64,000 nucleotides of DNA. Source: Earliella scabrosa. Its lineage: Eukaryota > Basidiomycota > Agaricomycetes > Polyporales > Polyporaceae. The stretch covers positions 2,232,001 to 2,296,000 of the forward strand of contig JABYQQ010000005.1 of the NCBI GenBank assembly GCA_022605405.1. The letters are read 5' to 3'. The position numbers and the translations under genes are program-made. The notes under the pieces were generated by a model. That model was not told where the DNA came from and searched no databases. It saw only the letters and a list, made by a program, of their open reading frames with translations. Below are positions 1 through 11,918 of the stretch, one piece after another. How positions within the stretch are numbered: position 1 is the stretch's first letter; every line of letters begins with the position of its first letter.

Positions 1-170
1 TCGCACGTGTATCCCGAGTAGATCTCAGATCGACGCACTTTTCTTTTGACTCTGACCCTCCAGCTCCTTCCCCACACTCTCATCGCTACACACTCCGTCG
101 CGCTGTGTCTCGACCCTTATCAAGTCTCGCATAACACCTCTCCCTCTCACAAACCAACCCACACCCCCCA
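1..170. other. 5' leader and promoter of the DUF2423 gene
   Basis: Pyrimidine-rich sequence directly before the first start codon. It probably holds the promoter and 5' leader of the following gene. No other gene is visible. Confidence 0.4.
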
Positions 171-1148
171 ATGGCGAAGTCTACCCGCTCAAAAGTCAAG
201 CGCCATTTCCGCGCAAAGAAGCGGCAGGAGGGCGTATACGCCGTTACCGAAGCCGCACGGCTGCAGCGACTCAACCTCAAGCTGCGGAAGCTAACTACCG
301 CTGAGACGGAGGAAGCAGAAGAAGAGAGGGGAGAGGACGACATGCCCGTAGAGGAGGGCGAGGGCGCAGGTTGGTCTCTGTCCTCATCCGAGTCTCTGCC
401 AGGGTCCGCTTTTTGGCTCGCGGCTCTTGGCCTGGTCGACCCGCAAGGCATTACTGCGGAGAGCATGGCTGCGCTCGGGCAGCTCTCTGTGCTTGCTGGC
501 GGAGATGCGCCCGTTGAAAAAGGGAGACTGAGGCCAGGCCAAGTTGAACAACTACACAATTTGACTCCAGGGCGTAGGCACACCCACCAGTGCCGCATTC
601 GTGGGCTCGATCATATGTTCCCCAACCTCTCGATGGACCCCAGGATGGAGACCGATGATTGACCCTCCTCCGTCTGTTGCAGATGCCCAGGCTCAGACTG
701 GCGATGGCGCAGAGGCAGGAGGTTCGTACATGCTACTCCGTCCCAGCTTCACTCTCGTGCTCACCCAGTCCTACTCGCTTCATGTCCATCCACTTCCCCA
801 ACTATCCGCATCCTACCCTCCCCCCATCCCGACTGCATCCCCTCAACCATTCATTCCTTCATCCAATCAACCGGCTCGGGCTCGGGCACCAACCCACTTT
901 TCATCTCTCATATCCGGCCGTTCGCTCCTCTCTTCACAGACGCAATGGACCTCGACTCGGGCGCAGGCCCATCAACCGATGCATCCTCAAGCTCGCAGCG
1001 GATATCGACGCACGGCCCGCGCGGGTCCCGCCGCGAGCAGTGGCGGCTGTCCAAGGGCCTGCCCGCCCGCCCAAAGTCGAGAGGCATGAACCGCCAGGGC
1101 TTGGTCGCGGCGAAGCGGAAGTCTGGGCGATCGCACCGGAGACGGTGA
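171..1148 (+). CDS. DUF2423 / LLP-like nucleolar protein (YBL028C family)
   Basis: Model: exons 171-600, 683-721 and 940-1148, joining in frame to 225 aa. The N-terminus is the basic DUF2423 signature (MAKSTRSKVKRHFRAKKR) followed by VYAVTEAARLQRL. An acidic stretch follows, then WLAALGLVDPQGITAESM. The C-terminus ends in the family's basic tail (KSRGMNRQGL, then KRKSGRSHRRR). Known relatives are yeast YBL028C and animal LLP homologues, small basic nucleolar proteins linked to ribosome biogenesis. The role here is inferred from family only. The second exon is 39 nt and the second intron 218 nt, long for this window. The start follows the conserved MAKS start of the family. It is convergent with the next gene. 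Confidence 0.75.
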
Positions 1149-2009
1149 GGCTGCGTGTACATGCGGGAAGGGTGGGGAAGGCGGGGAGGTGGGAAGGAGA
1201 GGTGTTCGGGCTGTACACTTGTTGTGTAGTGCAACAGTGGTCGACTCTTTCAATATCTCACAACAGCCTCTTGTATGCACACATACAAGCAGTGCACTCA
1301 TTCAGTCTCAAAAGGACAGCAGCTGCATTGATTGCAAAGGCAGGGTCAGATCTAACGGAGGCAGTATTGAAATGAGCGACTGCGCCGACGGTTCAACGCC
1401 GACGACAAGATCTGGGTACGGTATCTGTGTAAACGTATCGACAGGGCAGACTGAGAGTGGAGTATGAGGAATCGGGACGGCGACGACGACGACGATGGTG
1501 ATGGTGGTAAGTACAACTCAATACTAGAGGAGCAGGCCGCAGCGGGTGGTATACGTGAGTGTATGTATATGTACTGCACAACGAGGACGAGGCGGGCTAA
1601 GGGGGAGCGGGAGGACCGGAAAACTGCGATTACTTCTTGCAATTACACGTACACGGGCACTTCGACGGCGGCGGCGGCGAGGGCAAGAGGATGAGGAACG
1701 ACGGAGTAGACAGAGGGAAGAGATCGTTCCTGGTGTCGTAGGGCATCAGGGCATCATCAGCGGCAAGGACTTGACGGTGTGTGGTCGGCGGGCACAACAA
1801 GTACGGTTAGCTTCGGAGTCGGGGGCGGCGGGGCACCGGGTGTGGCGGGGAGCACGATCACGGGTCTCATCATCGCACGGGCGTGAGCAGGCATCTTTTG
1901 GGGCGTATCTCGTCTCTCTCTCTCTCTCTCTCGGTCGGCAACAGCAGCGCACGGTGACGGCCCGCAACGCTCGCAAGAGCAATGCAGGACCGGGCGTGGT
2001 CGCGCTCTC
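1149..2009. other. Intergenic, convergent 3' ends
   Basis: No gene recognised. It holds simple repeats: GAC/GAT triplets near 1478-1505 and a (TC)n run near 1913-1933. The open frames here are low-complexity and unlike known proteins. Confidence 0.5.
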
Positions 2010-4023
2010 TCATACGGCATTGCACGACTTGTTGTCATCGGTTCCCGTCAGGGACGGCGCCTTGTCGTTCACCGACGAGGGGCTCGGGCTACAGGAACGC
2101 GCAAGCAGCGAGTCAGCCACCCGACCCACGCGGAAGCGAAAGCAAAAGAGACCGCACACGCACTCGAAGTCTTCCATGACGATGTGGTCCGTCGTGACGT
2201 GCACCTCCGGGCGGGGCGGGTAGCGGCTGTTCTGGAAGCGGAGCGCAGCCGACGCGGGGACCCGGGGCGACGCGAGCTGCGTCGCGCTGTGCACGTAGAT
2301 GTCGTCGTCGTCGTCCGGGTCCGGGAGGTGCGTCACGGTCCGGCAGGCGGCGACGGCGCTGCGAGGGTGGTTAACTCGATGAGCCGAGAGGAGGCGGAGA
2401 CGGAAGACGTACCTCAAGACTGCTGCGGGGACCTGTGTCGGGCGAGTGTGTGAGCTTTGGGAGATTCATGGAGAACATAAACGTGGGAGAACTTACGGTT
2501 CCGATACTGAGAGGTTTCGTGGGTGATTATCACAGTTCAGACACTCCCATTCGATGGTTATGAGCAACAGAAACTCACAGGTTCATGACAGCTGCACAGA
2601 TACACACGTCAGCGACGACTCCCAATCCAACAGCAGCTGCCAAACTCACCGTTCAAGTTAAGCACGCTGAGGACCTGTGGACGTCAACAGGAGGTGAGTA
2701 AATCGCGTCGGGTCGGTCATACTATCAGACTCACAGCAGGCAATGCGTTGCACGAGAACGCAATCAAGTAGCAAACGATGCCATCCTTGAACAGGAGCTC
2801 CCACACGCTCGCGCCATGGTCCCGGCGCATGAGCCCAACGATGTGGAAGATGAGTATGACGAGGTTGAAGCCCATCGCTGGTAAACAAGACAACAACCCC
2901 ATTCAGCACCTCGCCCACATCCACGGCAAACAAGCGGAAGCAAAACCCCGCTCGAGCCCCTTCACCCCGCTGCAAGGACAGGTCGAGGGGCACGACCGGG
3001 GCCATGCAAACCAGAGATGGGAACCAGGATACATACTCGCCCAGAACGTCACGCTCAGGAACAGCCGCCTCGTCGTCGTCACAACGCACGCCATCGTTGC
3101 GGCATCATACTCGGCAGTGAGGACGAACATTCCGCGCCAGAGGAGCGCCCAGTGCGCGAGGCAGAGGATGCCGAGCGGGATCACGACGAACCGCTTGCGC
3201 TCCCACACCGCGATGCTAGCCGGGGCGGAGTCCGTTCGCCGGTGAATTCGGGTGAGGTAAGGGCGGGCAAGGGAGTTGATGCGAGAGAGGGTTCGGATCA
3301 GCGCCTCGAGAGTCGGGATCGAGATGGGGACAGTGAAGGGGCGACTTACGTGCGGAGCATGAGGGTCGTCGAGGAGCAGATGATGGACATGTTCCCTGCC
3401 CACTGTTATTGTCTCGTTGTCAATCGAGGAGACCAATTTGGGATGCAAGATGCGAGGCGTACGCAAATGAACGTGTAGAGAGCTTGACAGTTGATCTGGA
3501 CGGGCGTTAACCACTGCGCAACTTGAGTAGACGCGAGAGGGGGAACTGACCTCGGTTTTGACGGTGAAGGAAGCCATCCTGCAGAAGGTCAGCACGGAAT
3601 CGCACGAGTATGAAGGGGCGATGCTCACAGCGCCGCGAGGGAGAGGATCAAGGAATAGCGACATAGGAAGAAGAAGACTGGAGACAACATTCAGTCATTC
3701 GGTAGGGTGCACGGATCCAAGGAGAAGACGCACTCTAGTGGCCCAGGAGTCTTGATGAGCGTGAGGACGCATGGGGAAGAAGAGATTCACGCACCCATTG
3801 CCACCGGAACTTGCGCCGCCGCTGGAGAATAGAGAGCTCAAAGTCTGACGTCTGGAAGACCTCCCATACGTAGAGACCGAAGCAGGCGAAGATGAGGTTG
3901 GAGTACGCGACTGGAGAGGGCGCGGAGATGAGAGGGATGCGACGCGGACATGAGGTGGGAATGAATGAAAGGGTACGCACAGCTCTCCTTCGCGATCTCC
4001 TCCGGCGAGGACCAGTCGACCAT
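2010..4023 (-). CDS. Seven-helix membrane protein, Agaricomycete orphan family
   Basis: Thirteen exons on the minus strand: 3981-4023, 3791-3910, 3629-3677, 3551-3578, 3463-3495, 3350-3402, 3037-3215, 2735-2877, 2650-2674, 2579-2591, 2497-2506, 2413-2432 and 2010-2358. They join to 354 aa. The family is recognised by its block order: WEVFQTSDFELS, FFFLCRYS, INCQALYTF, WAGNMSIICSST, AVWERKRFVVIPLG, LLWRGMFVL, MGFNLVILIF, SCNALPAVLSVLNL and IGTVPAAV. About seven hydrophobic segments are seen, with a polar acidic tail (VHVTTDHIVMEDFE). Relatives occur in many mushroom genomes without an assigned function. An extra 3-divisible intron near the C-terminus (starting GTGCGT after MEDFE) is possible and keeps the same stop. 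Two internal exons are only 10 and 13 nt. Confidence 0.75.
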
Positions 4024-6702
4024 GGTGCTTGTAGGGAGAGGGAGCGGGCGAGGGACGGGAGGCGAAGAGCGGGACGGGAGCGCGGACGAGCGACAATTGT
4101 TTAAAAGAAAAGGAAAGGACGCGAGGACGGGCGTGCACGTGTCCGTCCGCTGCTGCAGGAGTCGGACTCGGAGGGCATGACAGCATCCTCGCTTCTCGCG
4201 TCTCTGCGAATTTATCCACCTGCCGGCCCTGCCCTTGTTCTTCCTCTCCGCCCGGATCTCTGCCGCACCCCGCCGCCGAGCACGAGCTGGGCCATGTCCC
4301 CACGCCGACGCCTTGTTTTCCGCTGGCCTTGAGCTGCTCTTGCGCTGGCCCGCGAGCTGGCGATGGCGCGGCGGACGACTGGAGCCTCTGTGTGTGGGTG
4401 TTGAGGTACACGCCCAACACGCAATTTGAGTGAATCTCATAAAGTGATGGGCACAGAAGCCCTTAAGATCGGCCTCTTAAGGGGAGTTTAACGGATAAAT
4501 GAGATTCTTTTAGGGGCGATAAGCCTCACGACGCACCCAAATCAATCTCAGTGGATTTCAAGTTCGAATTTCGGCAATTTGTGACTGGCGAGATGTGAGC
4601 GATCCGGTCCAGAAAAGGCCTCACAAGGACATCATGCCGAAGGGCGGCTTCTCGCCAGTCTTCTCACGGTTGAATTTAAGCCTGAGACCTGGCGCTTGTT
4701 GGACTTGTCTCTTTTCCCCTCTCTCCATCGCAGCCCCCCACGCATCTGCCGCTCCATTCGTCCATGTCCCTCCCTTCAGCACGCTGCTTCTCGTTCGGAA
4801 GGGGGGTTCTGGAGGTTCTCTCCCTTTTCCCTCTTCCTGCGGTCGCTGCTGGGTCGCTGCTCCAGAATTGAAGGGTGCACCGTGCCACGTCACAGGTTCT
4901 TCTGCTCGTCCTTCAGGTGTGTTACTCTTCAATGCCTATCCGTCATTGATCAACACCTCGTACTCACAGTGTTCAACCATACTTATGTGAGTACATATGC
5001 AATTGTGCATTTCATGACTGTTGTTAACCTTCACTTTCAGGGAGCGTCACCACCGGTGTTGGTTACATGTGTCACCTCTCGACGTGAGTGTTCACGTTGC
5101 CCTCGTATGCTTACCTGCGTTGCTTATCTTGTGTATACCAGATTTTCTTCATTGGGCAACGGTATCTAGGCATCTCTCTCTCCGGTGAGTCTGTCTCTAA
5201 CGACTCACGATGCATGTTGGATCTGTATTGTATAGTCTATGTATGTACTGTACGGCCTTTCAATATATACACGTCGTCGACCCTAGTCTTGTAATGAATG
5301 CGTAACAGACGGAGCGACTGCATCAAGCCTGGCAACGGATTCTCATTATTGACCTACATTGGGATACGGATAAGCCCTCCACCTGACCGTGGGTTGTCGC
5401 GTATCGGAGATAAGTCTGACAATCATCTTAAGATTTTTCAATCTTGAAACGCTCTCAAGGGTATCCGTTTCAGGATCACTTAAGAGGGCCTTAGCGTATT
5501 CTTAGCGCGGATAACTCTTAGGGTCTCCTTAAGAGAGCGTTCTGCCCGTGTAAGGAAAGGGCGTCGCCAAAGTCTCCGTGATCGGCGGCTCGAGCGATCG
5601 GAGAGACCTCCCCCGATCCGGCACACACTCTATCGCCAGATCTGGCACCTCCTGCCGCATCCGGCGCGACTCCTACCACTCGCCCACCAGCGCATCCTGC
5701 TACTCAGTAAAAGTCCAAGTTGTCGTCGACCCAGGCCTTGCTCCAGTGCTCGTCGCCCATGTCTCGACGAGCAGCTGCGTGCAAGACGCCACTCTGCACG
5801 ACTCTCAGGCGCTGTCTGCTGCCGGGATCGCAATTTGCAGCATTCCCGGCGGGCGGCAGCCACACGCGCGTTAGCCATCGTGTTTCACCCTGACTCCTTC
5901 GACGTAAAAATGGACCTCGGAGACGCACCGCAGCAGCCAACCACGACTCTCCAGCGCAAGTCTGATCAGCGAGCCCGCCCATAGCGCGGCACAGCTAGAA
6001 CATCCCCAACGCTCTCTAAGTCTTCCTCTTCTTTGCTCTCTCTGCACGTCGCACTCGCTTCTGTCGATCTTCCCACCGCATGTGCACCCAGAACATTGCA
6101 AGCTGACCACGAACGAACCTTGCATTTGTAGTGGCGCGCAAGCTGATCATGACTCTCTTCCCTTGACGCTACCGCGGCCAAACTCGTGCCCCGCCCGCCG
6201 CCGTAACCGCGACAGCACGAACGCGCCGCCGTGCCACCGCTGACAGCGGCAACCATGGCCCGGATGAAATTGCCGCCCCAACGCAGCTAGCCATGGCCCC
6301 ATGGCCCCAATGCGAGCGCATTCTGATTCCTGACGAGCAGAGGGTCCTCCGTCTGCGTTAGAAGCACGGGTCGTTTCCCATTTTCCCAGCGCGTCCAGTT
6401 TAGAGTTGGGACCAGTGTGAGTCACCGGTCCGCTTTAGCTCGGACGGGCATAGAGCTCTCCCAGGCTGGCACGTCATTGGCAGCCGTTGATTGAGGGACG
6501 CCTGGACCAAGTAATCCCGCAGCGGCCTAGGCACCGCGGGCATTCGCTCGAGCTCAACGTACGACTCGCACGTAAGTACGCGTGCACGCGTGCATACAAT
6601 GCGTCGCCGTCCCATTGCTATAGCAACATAGCCTAACCGACGTACGTACGTACGCATACAACAGTGACATATCCGCACCTCCCACTGGCTCGGACCGCGG
6701 GC
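4024..6702. other. Intergenic, with AT-richer CTTAAG palindromic blocks
   Basis: No gene recognised. Between about 4430 and 5545 the composition is AT-richer. At each end lie imperfect palindromes rich in CTTAAG and CGGATA; GAATCTCAT at 4432 is mirrored at 4499-4507. Between them are exon/intron-like signals (CAG at 4970, GTGAGT at 4987, CAG at 5040, GTGAGT at 5081) but no recognisable protein. A GTAC tandem run lies near 6640-6655. Confidence 0.4.
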
Positions 6703-9700
6703 CTAGCTGCACCACACCGACACCTGCCCGTCCGCGCCCGCGCTCACGAGCCACGGCTGGCGGGGCACCCAGCGCACCGCAAACACCCCGAGCCCGTCCT
6801 TGACGGCGTGCCCGCGCAGGATCTTGAGCGGCACGATGAGCGGGTTCGTCATCAGGTCGTTGTACACCCGCGCGTGGAACACCTGGATCGAGCCGTCGTC
6901 CGCCGACGACGCGAACAGCGGGTACGTCGGGTGGAAGTGCACGGAGCGCAGCGCGCGCGTGTGGTACCTGTCCGTTCGTTCGTCCGTCCGTCCAATCGTT
7001 GAGTGGAGAATCGAGTCAGGGTGGGGGAAGGAGAGGGAGAGCACGGGCGGAGCCGCGGGCGAATGGAGGAGAAGATGTCAGCATAATGATCAAACTTTGG
7101 AAATCGAGAATGAAGACGGCGGGGGACGAGCAGGATGCGCGCGAAGCGGCGCATAGGCGGATCAGAATGTTCAATTACAGCTCGGACGGAGGAATGGACG
7201 AGGCCATTAAGGGTTCCCCAGAGTCCGACAACCGGAGTCCGGCGCGAACCCTGACGAGGCTGGCTAGCCGAAAAGTAATTGAAGTTACTGAACGGGAGCC
7301 AGGCATCCCGACCGCAGTCGGCAAGGAAACTCCGCGAACAGAAACTCCAAAAGAACAGACAATGACGAGCGGTCGGAATTGGGGACGCGGGTATGGATGC
7401 GGCGGGAGCTTGGGATGCAAGACACGAGAGAGAAATGACGACACGTACCGGAGGATCTTGTACGGCTTGTCGCTCAGCTCCAGGTCGAACCAGCACAACT
7501 TGCGGTCGTACCCGCCCACGATGAGGTGGTCGCCGGACGGGTGCACGTCCATGGACGAGATCCAGCGCGTGCCGGGCGTCAGCGTTTTCAGGAGCGTCTG
7601 CTCCGCGAGGTTGTACATGCGCACATAGCGCTGTGTCTGCAGCAGGTTGTCAATCACAAGTCAGCTTACGATGCCCCAGATCGATCAGTGGGATGGAAGC
7701 AGAAGCAGCCATCGGAGCCGGAGCATGCGGGCAAGTGGAGAGATGGGAGAGAAGAACGTACTGCGACGAAGAAGTGTGGTTTTGACGGGTGGAAGAGAAC
7801 GAGCTGCACCGCGCCCTTGACTTTCTTGAACGGCGCCTGTGAATGTCGCCTCGACACCTGGTGGATCCATACGCCGGCCTGACCTTCCGCTATGATGATA
7901 GATTAGTTTCGACATGATGGTTACACGGTCAATGCACGCACACACCGAGGCGACGTAGTCGCCCTTACGATGCCACACCAGTTGCTTTGGCGGCTCTGGT
8001 GAGGACGGAAGGTTGAGGGTGAGGATTGGAGCGTCTGAGGAGGACTGCGCTGCCGGCACGGATGTCCACTTGACGGGTGAAGGCACAGACGAAGCTGCGG
8101 GCAGGTTGGCAGGTGCAAGCGCGTTTTGTGTCACGGTGAGGACGGCTACAGGGAGATTCGGGGGCATGAGGAAATGCACATGATCCTCACTGTTCGAAAG
8201 GAAAGCTTCAGCATCCAAGTCCACGCTCAGGACGGAAGGGCAGACTTACACAGCAACAGCGAAGTAGCTGGCGTCCGTCCGCGGGCACCACTCCACAGCG
8301 CCCACTTTGCTCTTGAACTTCCACCGCTTCACCTCCTTCCCGACCATGACCTCCCAAAGTCGAACGACGCCGCCCTCGTCGCCGGTGACGACCCACCCGC
8401 CATCCGGGCTGACGCTGACCGCGCGCACCCGCTTGCCCTCGTGCGGGACCTGCAAGCTCCTGTACACGGGGAACGGCTTCAGGCTGCTCGGGCTCGGCAG
8501 CTTCGGGATGAGGCTCTCCGGATCGATCTGGAGCTTCACCCGCTGCACGCGCGGTGCAAGGTACAGGTCGAGCTGGCGATTGAACCGCTCTTTGATGAAC
8601 TGGTCGTACGCGGGCACGAGACGCAGCGCGGAGTGCTTCTGAGGCAGGAAGTCGCGCTCGCGGTCTTCTGGATCGGTGGCTTCCCATTGCTCGCGCTCCT
8701 CTTGGGTCGGCAGGTACTCTTCTGGGGGATTGTACGACTCGGCGTGCCCGGGAAGACGGGGTTTGGGCGCGGGGAGGGGCGCTGGTGCGTTAGAGGGCTC
8801 GTCGTTCCAGATGGGGTAGAATTGGGGCTGGGCGGACGCGGTCTTTGGCTTGTTAGGCAGTATACGGCCCTGGCGTATCGCTCGGACAATCTTCATGACC
8901 TTTAGACGCAGCAGTCAATCACAGTGGCGGTCGGACAATAGATCCTACGCATACCTTCTGCTTCTCCCACTTACTGGGGATCCATCTTCGTTTTGGTTCG
9001 GGTGCAGCGGACAGCGGCATCACCTCTTCCTTGCCCTTGCCAGTGAACCATTCCACTGTTGGTTCGTAGGGGTCATACTGCGCGTCAGGATTCTCGTTCT
9101 CCTGTAACCGTCGAATGATATCCAGTTCCTCCGGCGACAGAGGCTTGTCCATTTGCAGGTTCTTGTCGAACGCAGATGTCCTATAGAACGTTCATGACGC
9201 GTCAAATCGCATGAGAGGGGGTATATGCGCGCACCATGACTCTGGATCCTCGACAGTCTTCAAGAATTTGTCTAGCTCATCTCCGCGAGCGGGTCGGAGG
9301 ACCTTCTTCCCGTTAATATCGTAGCCTACATGTGGTAGATCGTCGTACCAATGCATGGGGATGTTTCCGACGCGGTTGGGTGTCTGCGTAACGTAGCCCG
9401 ACGGTCAATTCATGATATGAGCATGTGCAGTATATTCAATAAATGTCCGTACGTCTTCTGTCGACGAGTCCGAGTCGTAGTCGGGCTCAATCTCAGGGTA
9501 CACCCGTTTCGGCTGACCGGTGATGTCAGATATCACGGTCTTTGCCTTAGGGAATATGTGCAGGTCGTCGTCCGAGCCGTCTTCTGAGTCTTCTGTCTCC
9601 TCGTCCTCCTCATCTTCATCTTCTGAGTCGTCCTCTCCGTCCTCCTCGTAGTCTTCATCATCCGTATCACTCCTCGCGTCAATCTCCGGAAACGCATCCA

Positions 9701-9872
9701 CCTCCCCATCATCCGACACGTCCCCTCCGTCCTCACTTTCGTCCTCGCTACCCATTTCGAGTCCAACATTTTGGGGGAACGCGGCAGGCGGAGGTGCCGC
9801 CGGAGCCTCCTCTTCCGGAGCGGCCTTCCGCTTTTTCGTGTGTATCTTCGTGTCCGCCGCACCCATAACCAA
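6703..9872 (-). CDS. ERB1: Ribosome biogenesis protein ERB1 (BOP1)
   Basis: Eight exons: 9453-9872, 9235-9383, 8955-9180, 8250-8899, 7942-8225, 7762-7889, 7449-7636 and 6703-6967, giving 769 aa, normal for the family. The N-terminal third is acidic and nucleolar in type (Glu/Asp tracts at 9560-9750). The BOP1 N-terminal domain follows ([31 protein letters not shown], then [11 protein letters not shown] and [11 protein letters not shown]). The C-terminal half is WD40 repeats ([59 protein letters not shown]), ending in [13 protein letters not shown]. In yeast Erb1 sits in the Nop7-Erb1-Ytm1 complex and is needed for 27S pre-rRNA processing and the 60S subunit. It is divergent from ARP4, with 230 bp between start codons. 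Confidence 0.93.
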
Positions 9873-10102
9873 GTGTAGAGAGAGCAGCAGAGCGGACGGG
9901 AGGATGTACGAGCTCAGTCAAGCACTCGAGAGCGCATACAAAGTGCGGGCGCCTACGAAATTTCCCGTAGTAGAGGCACGTGCTCGTGCGCGCGAGATCC
10001 GATCGTGGCGCGTCTTTGCGTTCGCGTTCGACTCCTGCACTCGCCACTCTTGCACGCGTCCATCTCCTTCCTCCTCCCCCTTCGCACTTCGGAGACGACG
10101 GC
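9873..10102. promoter_or_regulatory. Shared divergent promoter, ERB1 / ARP4
   Basis: Only 230 bp separate the two start codons, so both promoters must lie here or overlap. No TATA box is evident. CACGTG occurs near 9977. Confidence 0.5.
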
Positions 10103-11918
10103 ATGGTAAACTATGGAGGAGGTGCGCTCCAAAATTTGGCACGGATGTTGTCTGTCACCCACTCATGCTCGTAACAGACGAGGTGTCGGCCCTAGTTGTC
10201 GACTTTGGCGCATCATCTCTTCGCGCGGGGTATGCGGGGGACGACGCTCCGAAGGCCATTGTACCCAGCTCATTCGGATTCATCGAAGAGCCCGCGCCCT
10301 CAAATGGTGACGTATCTATGGAGGATGCAACAGCAGCACCAGCGGAGGGTGAGCAGCCGCAAGCACCTAAACCCAAGGTCAAGCTATATATCGGGCAGAA
10401 CGGACCTTCATTGTGGCGGAGCGGGATGCAGGTCGGGAACCCCATGCATGACGGACTGAGTGCGTATACTAGTTTTCTGTGCGACTACATGCACATCTGT
10501 TCTCACTACAATCAATGTCACCCATCCGCCATGCAGTCCAGAACTTCGACGCGGCTTCGTCACTCATCAATCATGCCTTCTCCGATGTCATGCGCTGCCA
10601 TGCTGCAGAGCACCCTGTTCTTGTGACGGAGGCGGCCTGGAACACCCCCGCAAATCGAGAACGCATGGCGGAGATCATGTTCGAGGAATTCCAGTCTCCC
10701 GCGTTCTACATCGCGAACACCGGAGTGCTGAACTCGTGCGTGCTCGTATTCCTTCGTCTGTGTAGGCCCTGCTCACAAATCGGAATGCAATGTCCAGATT
10801 TGCCGCAGGGAAAGGGTCTGCGCTTGTGATTGACATTGGTCAATCCACAGCGAGCGTGATACCAGTGGTAGACGGTTTTGTTCTGCGAAAAGGTGGGTGT
10901 ACTGCGTCGGGGTCGCCTACATTGGCTGAACACTCCCATAGGTCTTGCGCACTGCGCGTTGCCGCAACTCGTACACGCGCACGCAAAGCATTTGCTGACC
11001 AGTCCGTCGTCAATACGACCTGGCGTCCAGTTGATACCTCATCAACTCATCGCCAGTAAAGTGGTACGCTATCTTCTTTCTGGCCATCACAGTTGGTATG
11101 CTTTTGCTTACCGGTAAATTCAGCCTGTAGATGCTGGCGTACCTCCAAAATTCACCCTGCGCGAGGATCGCGTCGCAGGCACGACTGAGACCTGGCGTGC
11201 ATGGGCCGAAGCCCGCGAGGTGGAAGAATGGATCCAGAGCGTTGGCGGGTGTCTGAGAGAAGGATGGAACGAAGGACTCGCGAACCAGCAAGGCCCGCGT
11301 CACTACGAGTTCCCGACCGGGTACAACAACTACTTCACCGGCGTCGAGCGATGCGCCGTCGGCGAGCAGTTCTTCACGCATTCGGCGCAGCTTCAGGTGG
11401 GTCCGCCTCGTTTCTTGTGCCGTTGGCATGAGAGATTCGATTCGTGCTGACTGCCACTTGTGTTCAAAGGCGTCAAACCCGAACCTGCCCAAGACGATAC
11501 CAGCTCTGATCGCGACCTCGCTTGGCCAGTGCGACACGGACCTCCGCCAGGTTCTGCTCGGGAACGTCGTACTCACTGGTGGTGGAAGCCTCTTCCCAGG
11601 GCTGGCTGACCGCCTTGCGGCTGAGATGGGCCGACACTTCCAACATGCAAGTGTCCACCATCCGGCTATTGTCTCGTCTGTCGCTGAATACAGTGTGTAC
11701 AGGTCAAACTACATGCGCCAGGTAACCCCACCGAGCGAAGGTACGGCGGGTGGCTTGGCGGGAGCATTCTCGCCAGTCTCGGGACTTTCCACCAGTTGTG
11801 GGTCAGCAAGGAAGAGTGGCAGGTGCGTTCTCTTCTGCTCCTTGTGGCTCCAGGATTCCGAGCTGACAAGAAATTATAGGAGCACGGAAGAGCCATCATT
11901 GGGCAGCGGTGTAAATAG
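10103..11918 (+). CDS. ARP4: Actin-related protein 4 (Arp4/BAF53)
   Basis: Nine exons: 10103-10121, 10178-10459, 10537-10735, 10798-10892, 10942-11063, 11124-11396, 11470-11646, 11703-11822 and 11880-11918, giving 441 aa. Actin-fold blocks are seen in order: [90 protein letters not shown] and a short final exon ending GQRCK. The acidic insert after GFIEEPAP is typical of Arp4. Arp4 is a nuclear subunit of NuA4, INO80 and SWR1-type chromatin complexes. Intron 7 (11647-11702) has no GT donor in the required phase; it starts GCAAGT and ends CAG, so it is read as a GC-AG intron. The start is set by MVNYGG and the 19-nt first exon. Confidence 0.93.
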
